Source: an uncultured Flavobacteriaceae bacterium (lineage in GTDB: Bacteria; Bacteroidota; Bacteroidia; Flavobacteriales; Flavobacteriaceae). From it: DNA of 64,000 nucleotides. A model generated the notes under the pieces. The model saw only the letters and a program-made list of their open reading frames with translations, did no database searches and was not told where the DNA came from. The stretch spans positions 310,001-374,000 of the forward strand of contig CANLWB010000001.1 of assembly GCA_947494695.1 (NCBI GenBank), written 5' to 3'. Positions 1 through 9,000 of the stretch are shown here, piece by piece (positions within the stretch are counted from its first letter, which is position 1; each line of letters starts with the position of its first letter). The position numbers and the translations under genes are program-made.

Positions 1-893
1 CGGCAGAATTGTATCCAGTGCCTGCCACAGCAGAAACCAGCGGTCGTACCAGTGAGATTATTGGTTCATGGTTGAAGAAAACTGGCAAAAGAAGTGAGGT
101 TGTGATTGCTTCAAAAATTGCAGGCCCAGGAGACTATACGGCTCATATTCGTACAACGGGTTTTAGCTCACAGTCTATTAAAGAAGCTATAGATTTAGAG
201 CTTAAAAGGTTACAAACCGATTATATAGATTTGTACCAACTACATTGGCCAGAGCGAGACACCAATAAGTTTGGGATACGTAACTTTCCATATCATTCTA
301 AGCAACAATGGGATGAGAATTTTAAAGACGTTTTAGAAACTTTGAATGATATGGTAAAATCAGGAAAAATACGACATATAGGTGTTTCTAATGAAAATTC
401 CTGGGGGACTATGCGTTATTTGCAAGAGGCTAAAGACCATAACTTACAAGGGCCAATAACCATTCAAAATGCTTATTCCCTCTTAAACCGTTTATTTGAA
501 TACGAACTGGTTGAAGTATCGTTAAGGGAAAATATTGGTTTACTTGCGTATTCTCCTATGGCATTTGGCGTTTTATCTGGGAAATATATTAAAGGGACAG
601 CAGACGAAAATTCTAGACTAGGAAAGCATCCTCGTTTTGCACGTTACAGCAGTGATCAATCTACCGAGGCCACAAGACGTTATTTAGAAATTGCAGAAAA
701 CAACGGTCTAAGCCTGGCTCAAATGTCTTTAGCATTTATAAACCAACAACCCTTCGTAACAAGTACGATTATTGGTGCAACCAATTTGAAGCAACTTCAG
801 GAAAATATTGATAGTATTGATGTGCGTTTAAGTGACAAGGTGTTAGAGGAAATTAATGAAGTGCATCTTGCCATTCCTAATCCCGCACCGTAA
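1..893 (+). CDS. Aldo/keto reductase, Tas-like, 5' end outside the window
   Basis: NADP-dependent oxidoreductase of the aldo/keto reductase superfamily, closest in appearance to the Tas subgroup. The reading frame is open from base 3 to the left edge, so the N-terminus is missing; the TTG at base 9 is an internal Leu codon in the Tas-like AELYPVP segment, not a start. The Tyr codon at 12-14 matches the catalytic Tyr of the family, the Lys of the VIASKIAG strand and the His of YQLHWPER supply two more of the catalytic tetrad, and the Asp should lie just upstream. The C-terminal part has the usual cofactor-binding segment (STIIGATN). The cytosolic substrate cannot be told from sequence. It converges on the hybrid kinase gene 17 bases downstream. 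Confidence 0.9.
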   Translation, partial: AELYPVPATAETSGRTSEIIGSWLKKTGKRSEVVIASKIAGPGDYTAHIRTTGFSSQSIKEAIDLELKRLQTDYIDLYQLHWPERDTNKFGIRNFPYHSKQQWDENFKDVLETLNDMVKSGKIRHIGVSNENSWGTMRYLQEAKDHNLQGPITIQNAYSLLNRLFEYELVEVSLRENIGLLAYSPMAFGVLSGKYIKGTADENSRLGKHPRFARYSSDQSTEATRRYLEIAENNGLSLAQMSLAFINQQPFVTSTIIGATNLKQLQENIDSIDVRLSDKVLEEINEVHLAIPNPAP

Positions 894-910
894 GTGTATT
901 AAGCCAACAT

Positions 911-3181
911 TTATAAGTGTATATCGTATTTAATTAATAAATCCTGGACTTTTTTAATGACAATGGGTTTAGAGATGAAGTCGTCGATACCAGCTAAGGT
1001 AGCCTTTTTTCTGTCGTCGGTATAAGCGCTGGCAGAAACGGCTACAATTGGCATTGGGTTAGATTTAAATTTTTCGGTTTTTTTAATGTTTTTAGTGGCA
1101 TCTAATCCGTCCATTACGGGCATTTGTATATCCATAAAAACCATATCGTACCTATTAACGTTAAATTGTTCTATGGCTTCAATTCCGTTATTAGCGTAGT
1201 CTATGCTTAGGTTAAATTTACTTAGCATAAGCCCTATAACTTTTTGATTCATCGCATTATCATCGACCACAAGGACACTGGTTGTTTCTCTAATTTTAGG
1301 AAGGTTATTTGCGAGTATGTTAGAATTGAGTTGAGTTACCTCATTGCTTTCACGTTCTAGTTTCAGGCTAAAGTAGAAACGGCTCCCTGTGTTTAATGAG
1401 GTTGTAAACTTTAATTCACTATCCATTAAACTCGCCAACTCATTAGAAATGGTTAATCCTAAACCAGTACCTCCAAATTTTCTTGTAGTTGAGAGGTCTA
1501 CCTGTTCAAACGCCTGAAATATTTTTTTAGACTCTTCTTCGTTCATTCCAATTCCTGTATCCTCAACAGAGACATGAAAAATGTCAAGAGTATCGTCAAA
1601 CTTTTCCTGTGTAATGTCCAGTTTTACCCATCCTTTATGAGTAAATTTAATCGCATTGTTAAGAAGGTTAATAACAATTTGATTTATTCGAATGCTATCA
1701 CCAATAATGAGTTCTGAAGCTTCCGGAGATCGTTCAAAGTTGTATATAAGTTCGATATTTTTTTCTGATGCCTGGTATTTAAAAATATTAATGAGCTGGT
1801 TTAAATCCTGATTTAAATTTAGGCTACTTTTTTCAAGTTCCATTTTACCGGCTGATATTTTAGAATAGTCCAGTATAAGATTTATTAAGCCTAAAAGATG
1901 GCTGGAAGAGTAATTAGCAATGTCCAGTAACTCTACCTGTTCATCATTTAACTTAGATTGATTTAATAAATTCAAAATACCAATAATGCCATTTAGGGGT
2001 GTTCGTATTTCATGACTCATATTGGCCAGAAAACTGGACTTATAGGCCGTAGCTCTTTCTAATTCTTCTATGGTTAGTTTTAGCCCGTCTATGTTTTCTA
2101 GTAAGTTCTTTTTAAGCAAATCGTAGGCTTTATATAAAAAATCCACCTCTAAAATATTTGATGCTTCTTTGTTTTTTATAGCGTCGTATTCTTTGAAATC
2201 AGATTTTATAAACTTATGAATAGATGCCTGAAGTCGTTTCAAATCACGTGTTAAAGCCTGAGATAGATAGAGAATAAAGAATGTCATAAAGATTAGAATA
2301 CCTCCAAACGAGATTTTTACAAAGCGAGAGGTGTCTAAATTTTTTCTTTCAATTTCTTTTTTAGCAAGCGTTTCTATGTCATTGATATGTTTGAGAATAG
2401 ACTGATTAGTTTTAAGTATTTGTTCATGTAATCCTGAATGATTAATGCTTATGTCATTACCAATCTTAAATTGTATTTGAGCTATTTCATTGAATAATGT
2501 TTGATATTTATTTAATGCTTTTTGGGTTTGTTCAACATGGCTGTTTTTTAATGTAAGTTGAGATATAAGGTTGTTAAATTTGTTGATGTAAATACTATCC
2601 GATCTAAGTAAAAAATCTTTTTCATTACGTCTTAGTTGGAGGATATCTCTTTTGGGTAGTAGGTTTAAAGTTTCTATATTATGCGCAACGTCTCTCATAG
2701 CTCCAATCTTACCATGATTTCGATATCCTAGTTTAAGACGCTCGGTTTTTATTCTTTTAGAAAGCGTATCTAGATGGAGAAAATCGTTTTTTAAATCCTC
2801 AATAGTTTGATGAGCCAGCGAGAGGTCATTTAGCTTTAACTCATTCAAAATATACTCTAGACTATTTTTATTTAAGGAAATGTTATTAATAAAAGTATCA
2901 ATGTTTTTTTCCTTCGTTGTTGTGTAAAAAGAAGGACTTTTATAGCCATAAAGGAGAAAGGATTGAAAGTTTTTTTCGTTATTCGAGAAATTGGATTCTA
3001 AGTTGTAGATATTCGTAATTACAGTTTGTAGGTCCTTTGTCTTTTTATTGAAATAGCTATGAGCAATAAATAGTAGTATGGTGACTGCAATAATGCTCAA
3101 AAACGATACAATAATTTTGAATCTGTAGGATTTGTGGAATCGAAACTTCATCGAGGTGATAGTTTGGCTAAAATTATACAA
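911..3181 (-). CDS. Hybrid sensor histidine kinase/response regulator
   Basis: Membrane-bound hybrid kinase of 756 residues. In order: a short N-terminal segment, TM1 around 22-42, a long helical presumably periplasmic region of about 250 residues with no recognisable ligand domain, TM2 around 290-310, a coiled linker, a HisKA domain with phospho-acceptor His390 (SHEIRTPLNG), a HATPase_c domain with N box (NLLNNAIKF), DTGIGM and GTGLGL boxes, and a C-terminal receiver with acidic pair DD near 640, phospho-acceptor Asp684 (FMDIQMPVMDG) and Lys738. There is no HPt domain and no DNA-binding output, so it probably passes phosphate to an HPt or regulator encoded elsewhere. The gene stands alone and the signal is unknown. 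An internal ATG 30 bases downstream is an alternative start. Confidence 0.93.
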   Translation of the reverse strand: MYNFSQTITSMKFRFHKSYRFKIIVSFLSIIAVTILLFIAHSYFNKKTKDLQTVITNIYNLESNFSNNEKNFQSFLLYGYKSPSFYTTTKEKNIDTFINNISLNKNSLEYILNELKLNDLSLAHQTIEDLKNDFLHLDTLSKRIKTERLKLGYRNHGKIGAMRDVAHNIETLNLLPKRDILQLRRNEKDFLLRSDSIYINKFNNLISQLTLKNSHVEQTQKALNKYQTLFNEIAQIQFKIGNDISINHSGLHEQILKTNQSILKHINDIETLAKKEIERKNLDTSRFVKISFGGILIFMTFFILYLSQALTRDLKRLQASIHKFIKSDFKEYDAIKNKEASNILEVDFLYKAYDLLKKNLLENIDGLKLTIEELERATAYKSSFLANMSHEIRTPLNGIIGILNLLNQSKLNDEQVELLDIANYSSSHLLGLINLILDYSKISAGKMELEKSSLNLNQDLNQLINIFKYQASEKNIELIYNFERSPEASELIIGDSIRINQIVINLLNNAIKFTHKGWVKLDITQEKFDDTLDIFHVSVEDTGIGMNEEESKKIFQAFEQVDLSTTRKFGGTGLGLTISNELASLMDSELKFTTSLNTGSRFYFSLKLERESNEVTQLNSNILANNLPKIRETTSVLVVDDNAMNQKVIGLMLSKFNLSIDYANNGIEAIEQFNVNRYDMVFMDIQMPVMDGLDATKNIKKTEKFKSNPMPIVAVSASAYTDDRKKATLAGIDDFISKPIVIKKVQDLLIKYDIHL

Positions 3182-3521
3182 AGCCTATTTATTTATAGTT
3201 ATCTTAATGTTAAAAAGAGGTTTGTTTTAAAGGGTTTTAAGTCGGAAGCTTAAATTGGTTTTGTAAGCGTGAGTAGGGTCAATAGGCTTGAAGACTTTAA
3301 GAATGTGTTTGGTGTGTTTGAAAAAAGTAATATTGTCATGTTTTGTAATCTTTTATTTACAAAAATAATATTCTTTTTATTAAGAATAGCATTAATATCT
3401 AAAGAAAAGTAGTTCAGTGCATTATAATTTCAAATTAATGACTAAAAACTGCTCAATAGATGCTTGTTTTTCGAGATGTAAAATTATACCAAGTGGCGAA
3501 AGTTTTAAAACGTTTGAAAAA
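3182..3521. other. Intergenic region between kinase gene and rng terminator
   Basis: About 340 AT-rich bases without a convincing gene. It must hold the promoter of the leftward kinase gene. A reverse-strand TATTTTTG at 3360-3367 fits the Bacteroidota -7 pattern, but no good -33 element sits at the expected distance. Confidence 0.4.
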
Positions 3522-3554
3522 CAAAAAACCCTCTGCTTTAAAAGCAAAGGGTTT
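3522..3554 (-). terminator. Intrinsic terminator of rng
   Basis: Inverted repeat AAACCCTCTGCTTT (3526-3539) / AAAGCAAAGGGTTT (3541-3554) with one wobble position. On the minus strand it ends in a T-run immediately after the rng stop codon. Confidence 0.85.
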
Positions 3555-3558
3555 CTTT

Positions 3559-5103
3559 TTATTTAAGTTGATTACCATTTTTATCAAAAAAATGATATTC
3601 AAGGTATGTGTAAGCGTCTCTAGGTAAAACTTTAACCCATTTTTTGTGTTCAAAAAACCATTTTGAACGTATAGATGGAAAACCTTTTGTTAGAAAGGCT
3701 GCTATAAAAGGATGTGTGTTTAAGGTCAGCTTTTTATAGTCTTTTTTTAATAGTCTTTCAAGATCTTGCGTTATTCTTTGTACCAATCCAATTGGTGCTT
3801 CAATTTCAGAGCCATTTAAGCCGTTAGGGTTCTCCTCACGGGTTTTAATATTCATCTCTGGTCGAACACGCTGTCTCGTTATTTGTATCAACCCAAATTT
3901 ACTGGGTGGCAAAATTTTGTGTTTAGCTCGGTCATCTTTCATTTCGTCACGAAGATGGTTAAATAACTTTTGCCGATTTTCAGAATTAGTCATATCAATG
4001 AAATCTACAACAATAATGCCTCCCATATCACGTAAACGTAATTGGCGGGCCATTTCTGTAGCTGCTATTAGGTTGACTTCAAGAGCTGTGTCTTCTTGAT
4101 TGCTTGCTTTGTTTGATCTGTTACCGCTGTTTACATCTATAACATGAAGGGCTTCGGTATGTTCGATTACCAAATAGGCCCCTTTTGCCATGGAAACGGT
4201 TTTTCCAAAGGAGGTTTTAATTTGTCTTTCTATTCCGAATTTTTCAAAAATTGGAATCTTTGACTGATACAATTTGACTATTGATTCTTTTTTTGGTGCA
4301 ATTTCTTGCACATAATCTTTAATTTGAATGAAAAGCTCTTCATCATCAACATAAATGCTTGTAAAGGTGTCATTAAATATGTCTCTTAAAATGGAAGAGG
4401 CCTTATTCATTTCTCCTAATACTTTACTTGGATGATGAGCTTTATGTAGCTTTTTACACATTGCGGTCCAACGACCTAGCAAATTTTGTAAATCTTTGTC
4501 TAGTTCAGCTACTTTTCTGCCTTGTGCTACGGTGCGAACAATTATACCAAACCCTGGTGGTGTAATACTTTTTACCAATCGTTTTAATCGATCTTTTTCT
4601 TCTCTGTCCTCTATTTTTTGAGAAATAGAGATACGATTAGAAAAAGGAACTAAAACAATATATCTTCCGGCGATAGAAAGCTCAGAGCTTATTCTTGGGC
4701 CTTTTGTAGATATAGGTTCTTTAACTATTTGTACCAATAGCGACTGATTAGATTTTAAGACATCGGCAATTTTACCGTCTTTCTCAATATCTTTTTCAAA
4801 TGGGAAGTCTTTTAAAGAAAAATCTTTTAATCTACCTGCGCTTACACGTTTTGTGAATTTTAAAAGGGAAGGTAGTTTCGGGCCTAAATCGTGATAATGC
4901 AGAAATGCATCTTTTTCGTAACCCACATTAACAAATGCGGCATTTAAACCAGGAACAGCTTTTCTTATTTTGGCTATAAACACATCACCAACAGAAAAGT
5001 CATTACTATCTTCATCTTTCTGTAATTCAATAAGTTTTCCATCTTTTAATAAGGCAAAATCAACATTCTCGGAACTAGATCGAATAATCAATTCTTTCTC
5101 CAT
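3559..5103 (-). CDS. rng: Ribonuclease G (RNase E/G family)
   Basis: Endoribonuclease of the RNase E/G family (514 residues; E. coli RNase G is about 490), expected to process rRNA precursors and initiate mRNA decay in the cytoplasm. An N-terminal S1-type RNA-binding region lies around residues 36-130. The catalytic core carries the two metal-binding aspartates Asp323 (HVIDVNSGN) and Asp367 (GIIVVDFID) with the expected spacing. The CxxC zinc-link after the RQRVRPE motif, used by the E. coli enzymes for dimerisation, is absent: that stretch reads TREENPN with no cysteine. It is followed by its own terminator and preceded by the small basic protein and HU genes on the same strand, an arrangement I know from other Bacteroidota. 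Confidence 0.96.
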   Translation of the reverse strand: MEKELIIRSSSENVDFALLKDGKLIELQKDEDSNDFSVGDVFIAKIRKAVPGLNAAFVNVGYEKDAFLHYHDLGPKLPSLLKFTKRVSAGRLKDFSLKDFPFEKDIEKDGKIADVLKSNQSLLVQIVKEPISTKGPRISSELSIAGRYIVLVPFSNRISISQKIEDREEKDRLKRLVKSITPPGFGIIVRTVAQGRKVAELDKDLQNLLGRWTAMCKKLHKAHHPSKVLGEMNKASSILRDIFNDTFTSIYVDDEELFIQIKDYVQEIAPKKESIVKLYQSKIPIFEKFGIERQIKTSFGKTVSMAKGAYLVIEHTEALHVIDVNSGNRSNKASNQEDTALEVNLIAATEMARQLRLRDMGGIIVVDFIDMTNSENRQKLFNHLRDEMKDDRAKHKILPPSKFGLIQITRQRVRPEMNIKTREENPNGLNGSEIEAPIGLVQRITQDLERLLKKDYKKLTLNTHPFIAAFLTKGFPSIRSKWFFEHKKWVKVLPRDAYTYLEYHFFDKNGNQLK

Positions 5104-5397
5104 GTAGTTAATTTTTATCCATACCTTCTGGTTTTGCCAATGACTATAAATAGCATGAATACATATGCAATACAGACAAGCATCTTAACAGAATTGTACA
5201 GATGGATTATACATTATTTTTTTATCCAAAAATGATTAATATCATCATTTTTAGATATAACACCCTTAATTATAATTTACTTTAAACTAAATTATAATCG
5301 AGGATTTCACAGGATTTTTTTAAATCCGTGGAGTTCAAAAAAGCGTATATCGCTTAGACGAACTCATTTCAAAGAACGTGTTGTTTTTTAAACCAAA

Positions 5398-5427
5398 AGA
5401 AGTAGTTAAGTTAAACTAACTACTTCT
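5398..5427 (-). terminator. Terminator of the 30-residue basic protein gene
   Basis: Perfect 11-bp inverted repeat (5398-5408 and 5417-5427, 8-nt loop) five bases after the stop codon of the small gene on the minus strand. It is followed on that strand by TTTTGG and further T-rich sequence. Confidence 0.75.
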
Positions 5428-5432
5428 TCGAT

Positions 5433-5525
5433 TTATTTTTTCTTTTTGTGACGGTTAGCACGCCTACGTTTTTTACGCTTATGCGTCGCTACCTTATGTC
5501 TTTTTCGTTTTTTACCACTTGGCAT
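5433..5525 (-). CDS. 30-residue strongly basic protein, possibly ribosome-associated
   Basis: Short gene of 30 codons: starts MPSGKKRKRHKVATHKRKK and continues RRRANRHKKKK before TAA. About two thirds of the residues are Lys, Arg or His and none are acidic. I recognise this as a small protein conserved in Bacteroidota between HU and rng, normally annotated hypothetical. Composition and size resemble the short basic ribosomal proteins (Thx, bL36, bL38 class), so binding to rRNA is likely by inference; I cannot match it to a specific r-protein. It has its own terminator and lies 48 bases downstream of the HU gene stop codon on the same strand. Confidence 0.75.
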   Translation of the reverse strand: MPSGKKRKRHKVATHKRKKRRRANRHKKKK

Positions 5526-5573
5526 AAATAGTGTCGTTTTTTAAAATTAATAATTTATTTTCGGTGTTTTTGT

Positions 5574-5864
5574 CTATTTAACGCCAACGTTTGTTTTAAC
5601 GCCTTCAACAAAAACTTTTGCTGGCTTGAATGCAGGAATGTTGTGAGCTGGTATTTTAATGGTTGTGTTTTTAGAAATGTTTCTACCAGTCTTTTCGGCT
5701 CTTGTTTTAATTATGAAGCTTCCAAAGCCTCTTAAATACACATTGTCACCACTTTCCAAAGAAGTTTTTACTTCTTCCATAAAAGTTTCTACTGTTGCTT
5801 GAACATCGCCTTTTTCAATTCCTAGTTTTTCAGAAATTTTTGCTACTAAATCAGCCTTCGTCAT
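5574..5864 (-). CDS. hup: HU family DNA-binding protein
   Basis: Nucleoid protein of 96 residues, a standard HU/IHF length. It has the N-terminal helical dimerisation part (MTKADLVAKISEK), the GFGSF turn and the beta-arm region ending in IPAHNIPAFKPAK, where the proline that intercalates into bent DNA lies. It is a dimeric DNA-bending protein; HU rather than IHF is the usual Bacteroidota assignment. A textbook Bacteroidota promoter (5906-5938) precedes it, and the small basic protein and rng lie downstream on the same strand. Confidence 0.95.
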   Translation of the reverse strand: MTKADLVAKISEKLGIEKGDVQATVETFMEEVKTSLESGDNVYLRGFGSFIIKTRAEKTGRNISKNTTIKIPAHNIPAFKPAKVFVEGVKTNVGVK

Positions 5865-5905
5865 TTTTAAATTATTTTTAAGGTTACTATAAATTTCGAG
5901 GGTTG

Positions 5906-5938
5906 CAAATATAGGAATTTAATATTCAATATTTCAAA
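5906..5938 (-). promoter_or_regulatory. Bacteroidota-type promoter of the HU gene
   Basis: On the minus strand TTTG (5935-5938) is followed after 21 bases by TATATTTG (5906-5913). This matches the -33 TTG / -7 TAnnTTTG signal of the Bacteroidota primary sigma factor, about 40 bases before the HU start codon. Confidence 0.8.
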
Positions 5939-6000
5939 CCTAAATCATTAAAATTTAAGATTATAAACGTTTATTTTTGTGCTTACCATATAGTCAAAGA

Positions 6001-7041
6001 ATGATATTTTCAAAAATTTTAATCCACTGGTATTCAAACAATAAGAGGGATTTGCCATGGAGACAAACAAAGGAGCCCTACCATATTTGGTTGTCAGAAA
6101 TTATTTTACAACAAACACAAATTAAGCAAGGTTTGCCATATTATATGTCTTTTATTGAGGAATTTCCCTCGGTTTTTGATCTGGCTAATGCCAACGAGAG
6201 TGATGTACTAAAGTTATGGCAAGGATTAGGATATTATTCAAGAGCACGAAATTTACATGCAACATCTAAGCATGTTGCAAATGACTTAAATGGCAAATTT
6301 CCAGATAACTACATAGGCCTTTTAAAGCTAAAAGGCGTTGGAGATTATACCGCTAGTGCTATTGCTTCTATTTGTTTCAACGAACCCACGGCTGTGGTTG
6401 ATGGAAATGTATATCGCGTATTATCGCGGTATTTTGGGATAGATACGCCCATAAATTCTTCAAAGGGCACCAAAATGTATAAAAATTTAGCACAGGAATT
6501 AATCGATACAAAGAATCCGGCAGATTTTAATCAGGCCATTATGGAATTTGGTGCAACGCAATGTAAACCCAAAAACCCCGATTGTAGGACTTGTCCTTTG
6601 CTTGATAACTGTATCGCATTTAGCGAAAATCGGATAAGTGAATTACCTGTAAAAATTAAGTCGGCAAAAGCAAAGAAGAAGCATTTCAATTTTTTAGTTT
6701 TTGTTTCCCAGGACGGCAAGACCATTCTTGAAAAAAGAGAAGGGAAAGGGATTTGGCAAAATTTATATCAATTCCCGTTAGTGGAATCTAATAAAAACTT
6801 AGAAATGGATGAGCTAAAAACTCTGTTGGAAAATCATGATTTGGTAAGAGGAGCGTCATTTGAAATGTCGTTGTATAATAAGGATCAGATCGTGCATAAG
6901 TTATCTCATCAGCATTTATATACCAAGTTCTGGATTGTGAATGTGAACAGACTTTTGGTTGAGGGAGTCCATACCAGTAACGTGCATGATTACGCCGTGC
7001 CAATTCTAATAGGTAATTTTATTGATGATTTTAATTTTTGA
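6001..7041 (+). CDS. mutY: A/G-specific adenine DNA glycosylase
   Basis: Base-excision repair enzyme removing A mispaired with 8-oxoG. I start at the ATG at 6001 (346 residues), giving the normal MutY N-terminus; the frame is open 24 bases further up but only with GTG. Catalytic Glu33 (WLSEIILQQTQ), helix-hairpin-helix LKGVGDYTA with catalytic Asp134 (VVDGNVYRV), and the 4Fe-4S ligands Cys188, Cys195, Cys198 and Cys204 in C-x6-C-x2-C-x5-C spacing are all present. The C-terminal third is the NUDIX-like 8-oxoG recognition domain. The order HU-mutY-ssb-gldE-gldD is characteristic of Flavobacteriia. Confidence 0.97.
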   Translation: MIFSKILIHWYSNNKRDLPWRQTKEPYHIWLSEIILQQTQIKQGLPYYMSFIEEFPSVFDLANANESDVLKLWQGLGYYSRARNLHATSKHVANDLNGKFPDNYIGLLKLKGVGDYTASAIASICFNEPTAVVDGNVYRVLSRYFGIDTPINSSKGTKMYKNLAQELIDTKNPADFNQAIMEFGATQCKPKNPDCRTCPLLDNCIAFSENRISELPVKIKSAKAKKKHFNFLVFVSQDGKTILEKREGKGIWQNLYQFPLVESNKNLEMDELKTLLENHDLVRGASFEMSLYNKDQIVHKLSHQHLYTKFWIVNVNRLLVEGVHTSNVHDYAVPILIGNFIDDFNF

Positions 7042-7187
7042 AAGTAGCATATCTAATAATAGGCCGTTGGTCTAATGAATTCTTTATTTTTTGATTCGTT
7101 TAGATTTCAACAATCATATTTTTTTATTAATTTTAAAAAAATGCAACGCAATATTGTAATTTAGCATTCTAAAACAAATCGTTAATT

Positions 7188-7637
7188 ATGTCGGGAACAT
7201 TAAATAAAGTCATGCTTATTGGCCATTTGGGTGATGAGGTTAAGATGCATTATTTTGAAGGAGGTGGCTGTGTTGGTAGGTTTCCATTAGCAACTAACGA
7301 AACGTATACAAATAGACAAACTAACGAGCGTATCTCCAATACGGAATGGCATAACGTTGTAGTTAGAAACAAAGGAGCCGAAATATGTGAAAAGTATTTA
7401 AGTAAAGGAGATAAGGTTTATATAGAAGGTAGATTAAAAACAAGAAAATGGCAGGACGATAATGGTAATGAAAGGTATTCTACCGAAATTCAGTGTACCG
7501 ATTTTACATTTCTATCAACCAAAAAGGAAAGTGAAAGTAATGCCGCTATGAACGGGCCTGTTGCTCAAAAACCAAATACTAATCAGCCATCAAACACCGA
7601 GCCTAATCATGAAGATAATGACGACCTTCCGTTTTAA
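7188..7637 (+). CDS. ssb: Single-stranded DNA-binding protein
   Basis: SSB of 149 residues, with an OB fold in residues 1-110 (NKVMLIGHLG, TEWHNVVV, YIEGRLKTRKW), a Gln/Asn/Pro-rich linker and the acidic C-terminal tip EDNDDLPF used to recruit replication and repair partners. It binds ssDNA as a tetramer. It lies between mutY and gldE with 26 bases to gldE. The DUF3127 protein at 35714-36091 ends in an almost identical tip. Confidence 0.97.
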   Translation: MSGTLNKVMLIGHLGDEVKMHYFEGGGCVGRFPLATNETYTNRQTNERISNTEWHNVVVRNKGAEICEKYLSKGDKVYIEGRLKTRKWQDDNGNERYSTEIQCTDFTFLSTKKESESNAAMNGPVAQKPNTNQPSNTEPNHEDNDDLPF

Positions 7638-7663
7638 ATTTAAGTTGAACCAAAAAGAAGCAT

Positions 7664-8968
7664 TTGGATCCTGACCCTTCGAGTTTTAAATCTTTATTTT
7701 TCACAATTGATTTCTCAGTTGTTACAGGTTTTGTGTTATTATTTTTGCTTTTAGTGTGTTCTGCACTTATATCGGGGGCAGAGGTCGCATTGTTTTCGCT
7801 TAGTAGAAAAGATATCGATGAGGGTTTAGAGGCAAAATCCAGACGTATTGGAATTATTTCAAAGCTTCTTGAACACCCCAAAAAGTTATTGGCAACTATA
7901 CTCGTTGCTAACAACTTTATAAATATCGCAGTAGTTATCTTATTTGCCTTTTTAGGAGATTTTATGTTTAGCGATATTAGTAATCCAAAAGTTAAATTTC
8001 TTGTAGAAGTTGTTGTAATTACCTTTTTAATATTATTATTTGGTGAGATATTACCTAAAATATATGCGAGCCGAAATAATTTAAAGTTTGCCTCATTTAT
8101 GGCGTATCCATTACGTTTTTTAGATGTATTCCTCTCACCGGTAAGTCTCCCAATGCGAAGTGTGACGCTTGCTATTCATAATAAACTGAGGAAACAAAAG
8201 TCTAATTTGAGTGTCGATCAACTTTCTCAAGCATTGGAGTTAACCAGCGAAGAAGACACCACTAAAGAAGAGCACAAAATTTTGCAAGGTATCGTGTCTT
8301 TTGGTAATACAGATACCAAACAGGTTATGAGACCCAGAATCGATATTTTTGCTTTAAATATAGATCAGAAATATACAGAAATTGTTCCCGAAATAATTGC
8401 TAAGGGATATTCCAGAATACCGGTTTACGAGGATAATATCGATACTATCAGGGGTATTCTTTACGTTAAAGATTTGTTACCTTTTATAGACAGAAAGCAG
8501 TTAGACTGGACCGGTCTAATACGGGAGCCTTTCTTTGTTCCAGAAAACAAAAAACTGGACGATTTAATGGTCGAATTCCAGGAGAAAAAAGTGCATTTGG
8601 CGGTTGTTGTAGATGAATACGGGGGAACATCCGGGTTGATTTCCTTGGAAGATATCATTGAGGAAATTGTAGGGGATATAAGTGATGAATTTGATGATGA
8701 AGATTTGACGTATTCTAAACTGGATGATAATAATTTCGTTTTTGAAGGGAAGACAGCATTAAAAGACTTTTACAAGATTATACGAATTGAGGACGATTCT
8801 GTGTTTGAAGATAATAAAGGAGAGGCCGAAACTATTGCCGGTTTTGTTCTGGAAATATCTGGGAGCTTTCCAAAATTAAATAGTAGAATAAATTTTGAAA
8901 ATTTCGTTTTTACTATAGAAGCATTAGATAAGAAGCGAATAAAACTTGTAAAATTTACAATGACTTAG
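7664..8968 (+). CDS. gldE: Gliding motility-associated GldE, CorC/HlyC-type membrane protein
   Basis: Inner-membrane protein of 434 residues with an N-terminal DUF21 domain (four hydrophobic helices within about 15-170), a CBS pair (about 205-335, including SRIPVYEDN and VVVDEYGGTSGLISLEDIIEEIVGDI) and a C-terminal CorC_HlyC domain. GldE is required with GldD for gliding and type IX secretion in Flavobacterium, as known for the family; its precise role is unclear and the fold is that of CNNM/CorC metal-transport proteins. The best start is TTG at 7664 (MDPDPSSFKS); no ATG lies close to it. It is 26 bases after ssb and 32 before gldD, so the three are probably one transcript. Confidence 0.92.
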   Translation: MDPDPSSFKSLFFTIDFSVVTGFVLLFLLLVCSALISGAEVALFSLSRKDIDEGLEAKSRRIGIISKLLEHPKKLLATILVANNFINIAVVILFAFLGDFMFSDISNPKVKFLVEVVVITFLILLFGEILPKIYASRNNLKFASFMAYPLRFLDVFLSPVSLPMRSVTLAIHNKLRKQKSNLSVDQLSQALELTSEEDTTKEEHKILQGIVSFGNTDTKQVMRPRIDIFALNIDQKYTEIVPEIIAKGYSRIPVYEDNIDTIRGILYVKDLLPFIDRKQLDWTGLIREPFFVPENKKLDDLMVEFQEKKVHLAVVVDEYGGTSGLISLEDIIEEIVGDISDEFDDEDLTYSKLDDNNFVFEGKTALKDFYKIIRIEDDSVFEDNKGEAETIAGFVLEISGSFPKLNSRINFENFVFTIEALDKKRIKLVKFTMT

Positions 8969-9000
8969 TTCGTATTAAACATTCAATTTGATGCTAGACA

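Noticed and set aside
3453-3653. Reverse frame of 66 codons at the rng 3' end
   Set aside because: It runs through the rng terminator hairpin and the last part of rng in another frame; its composition is that of AT-rich spacer.
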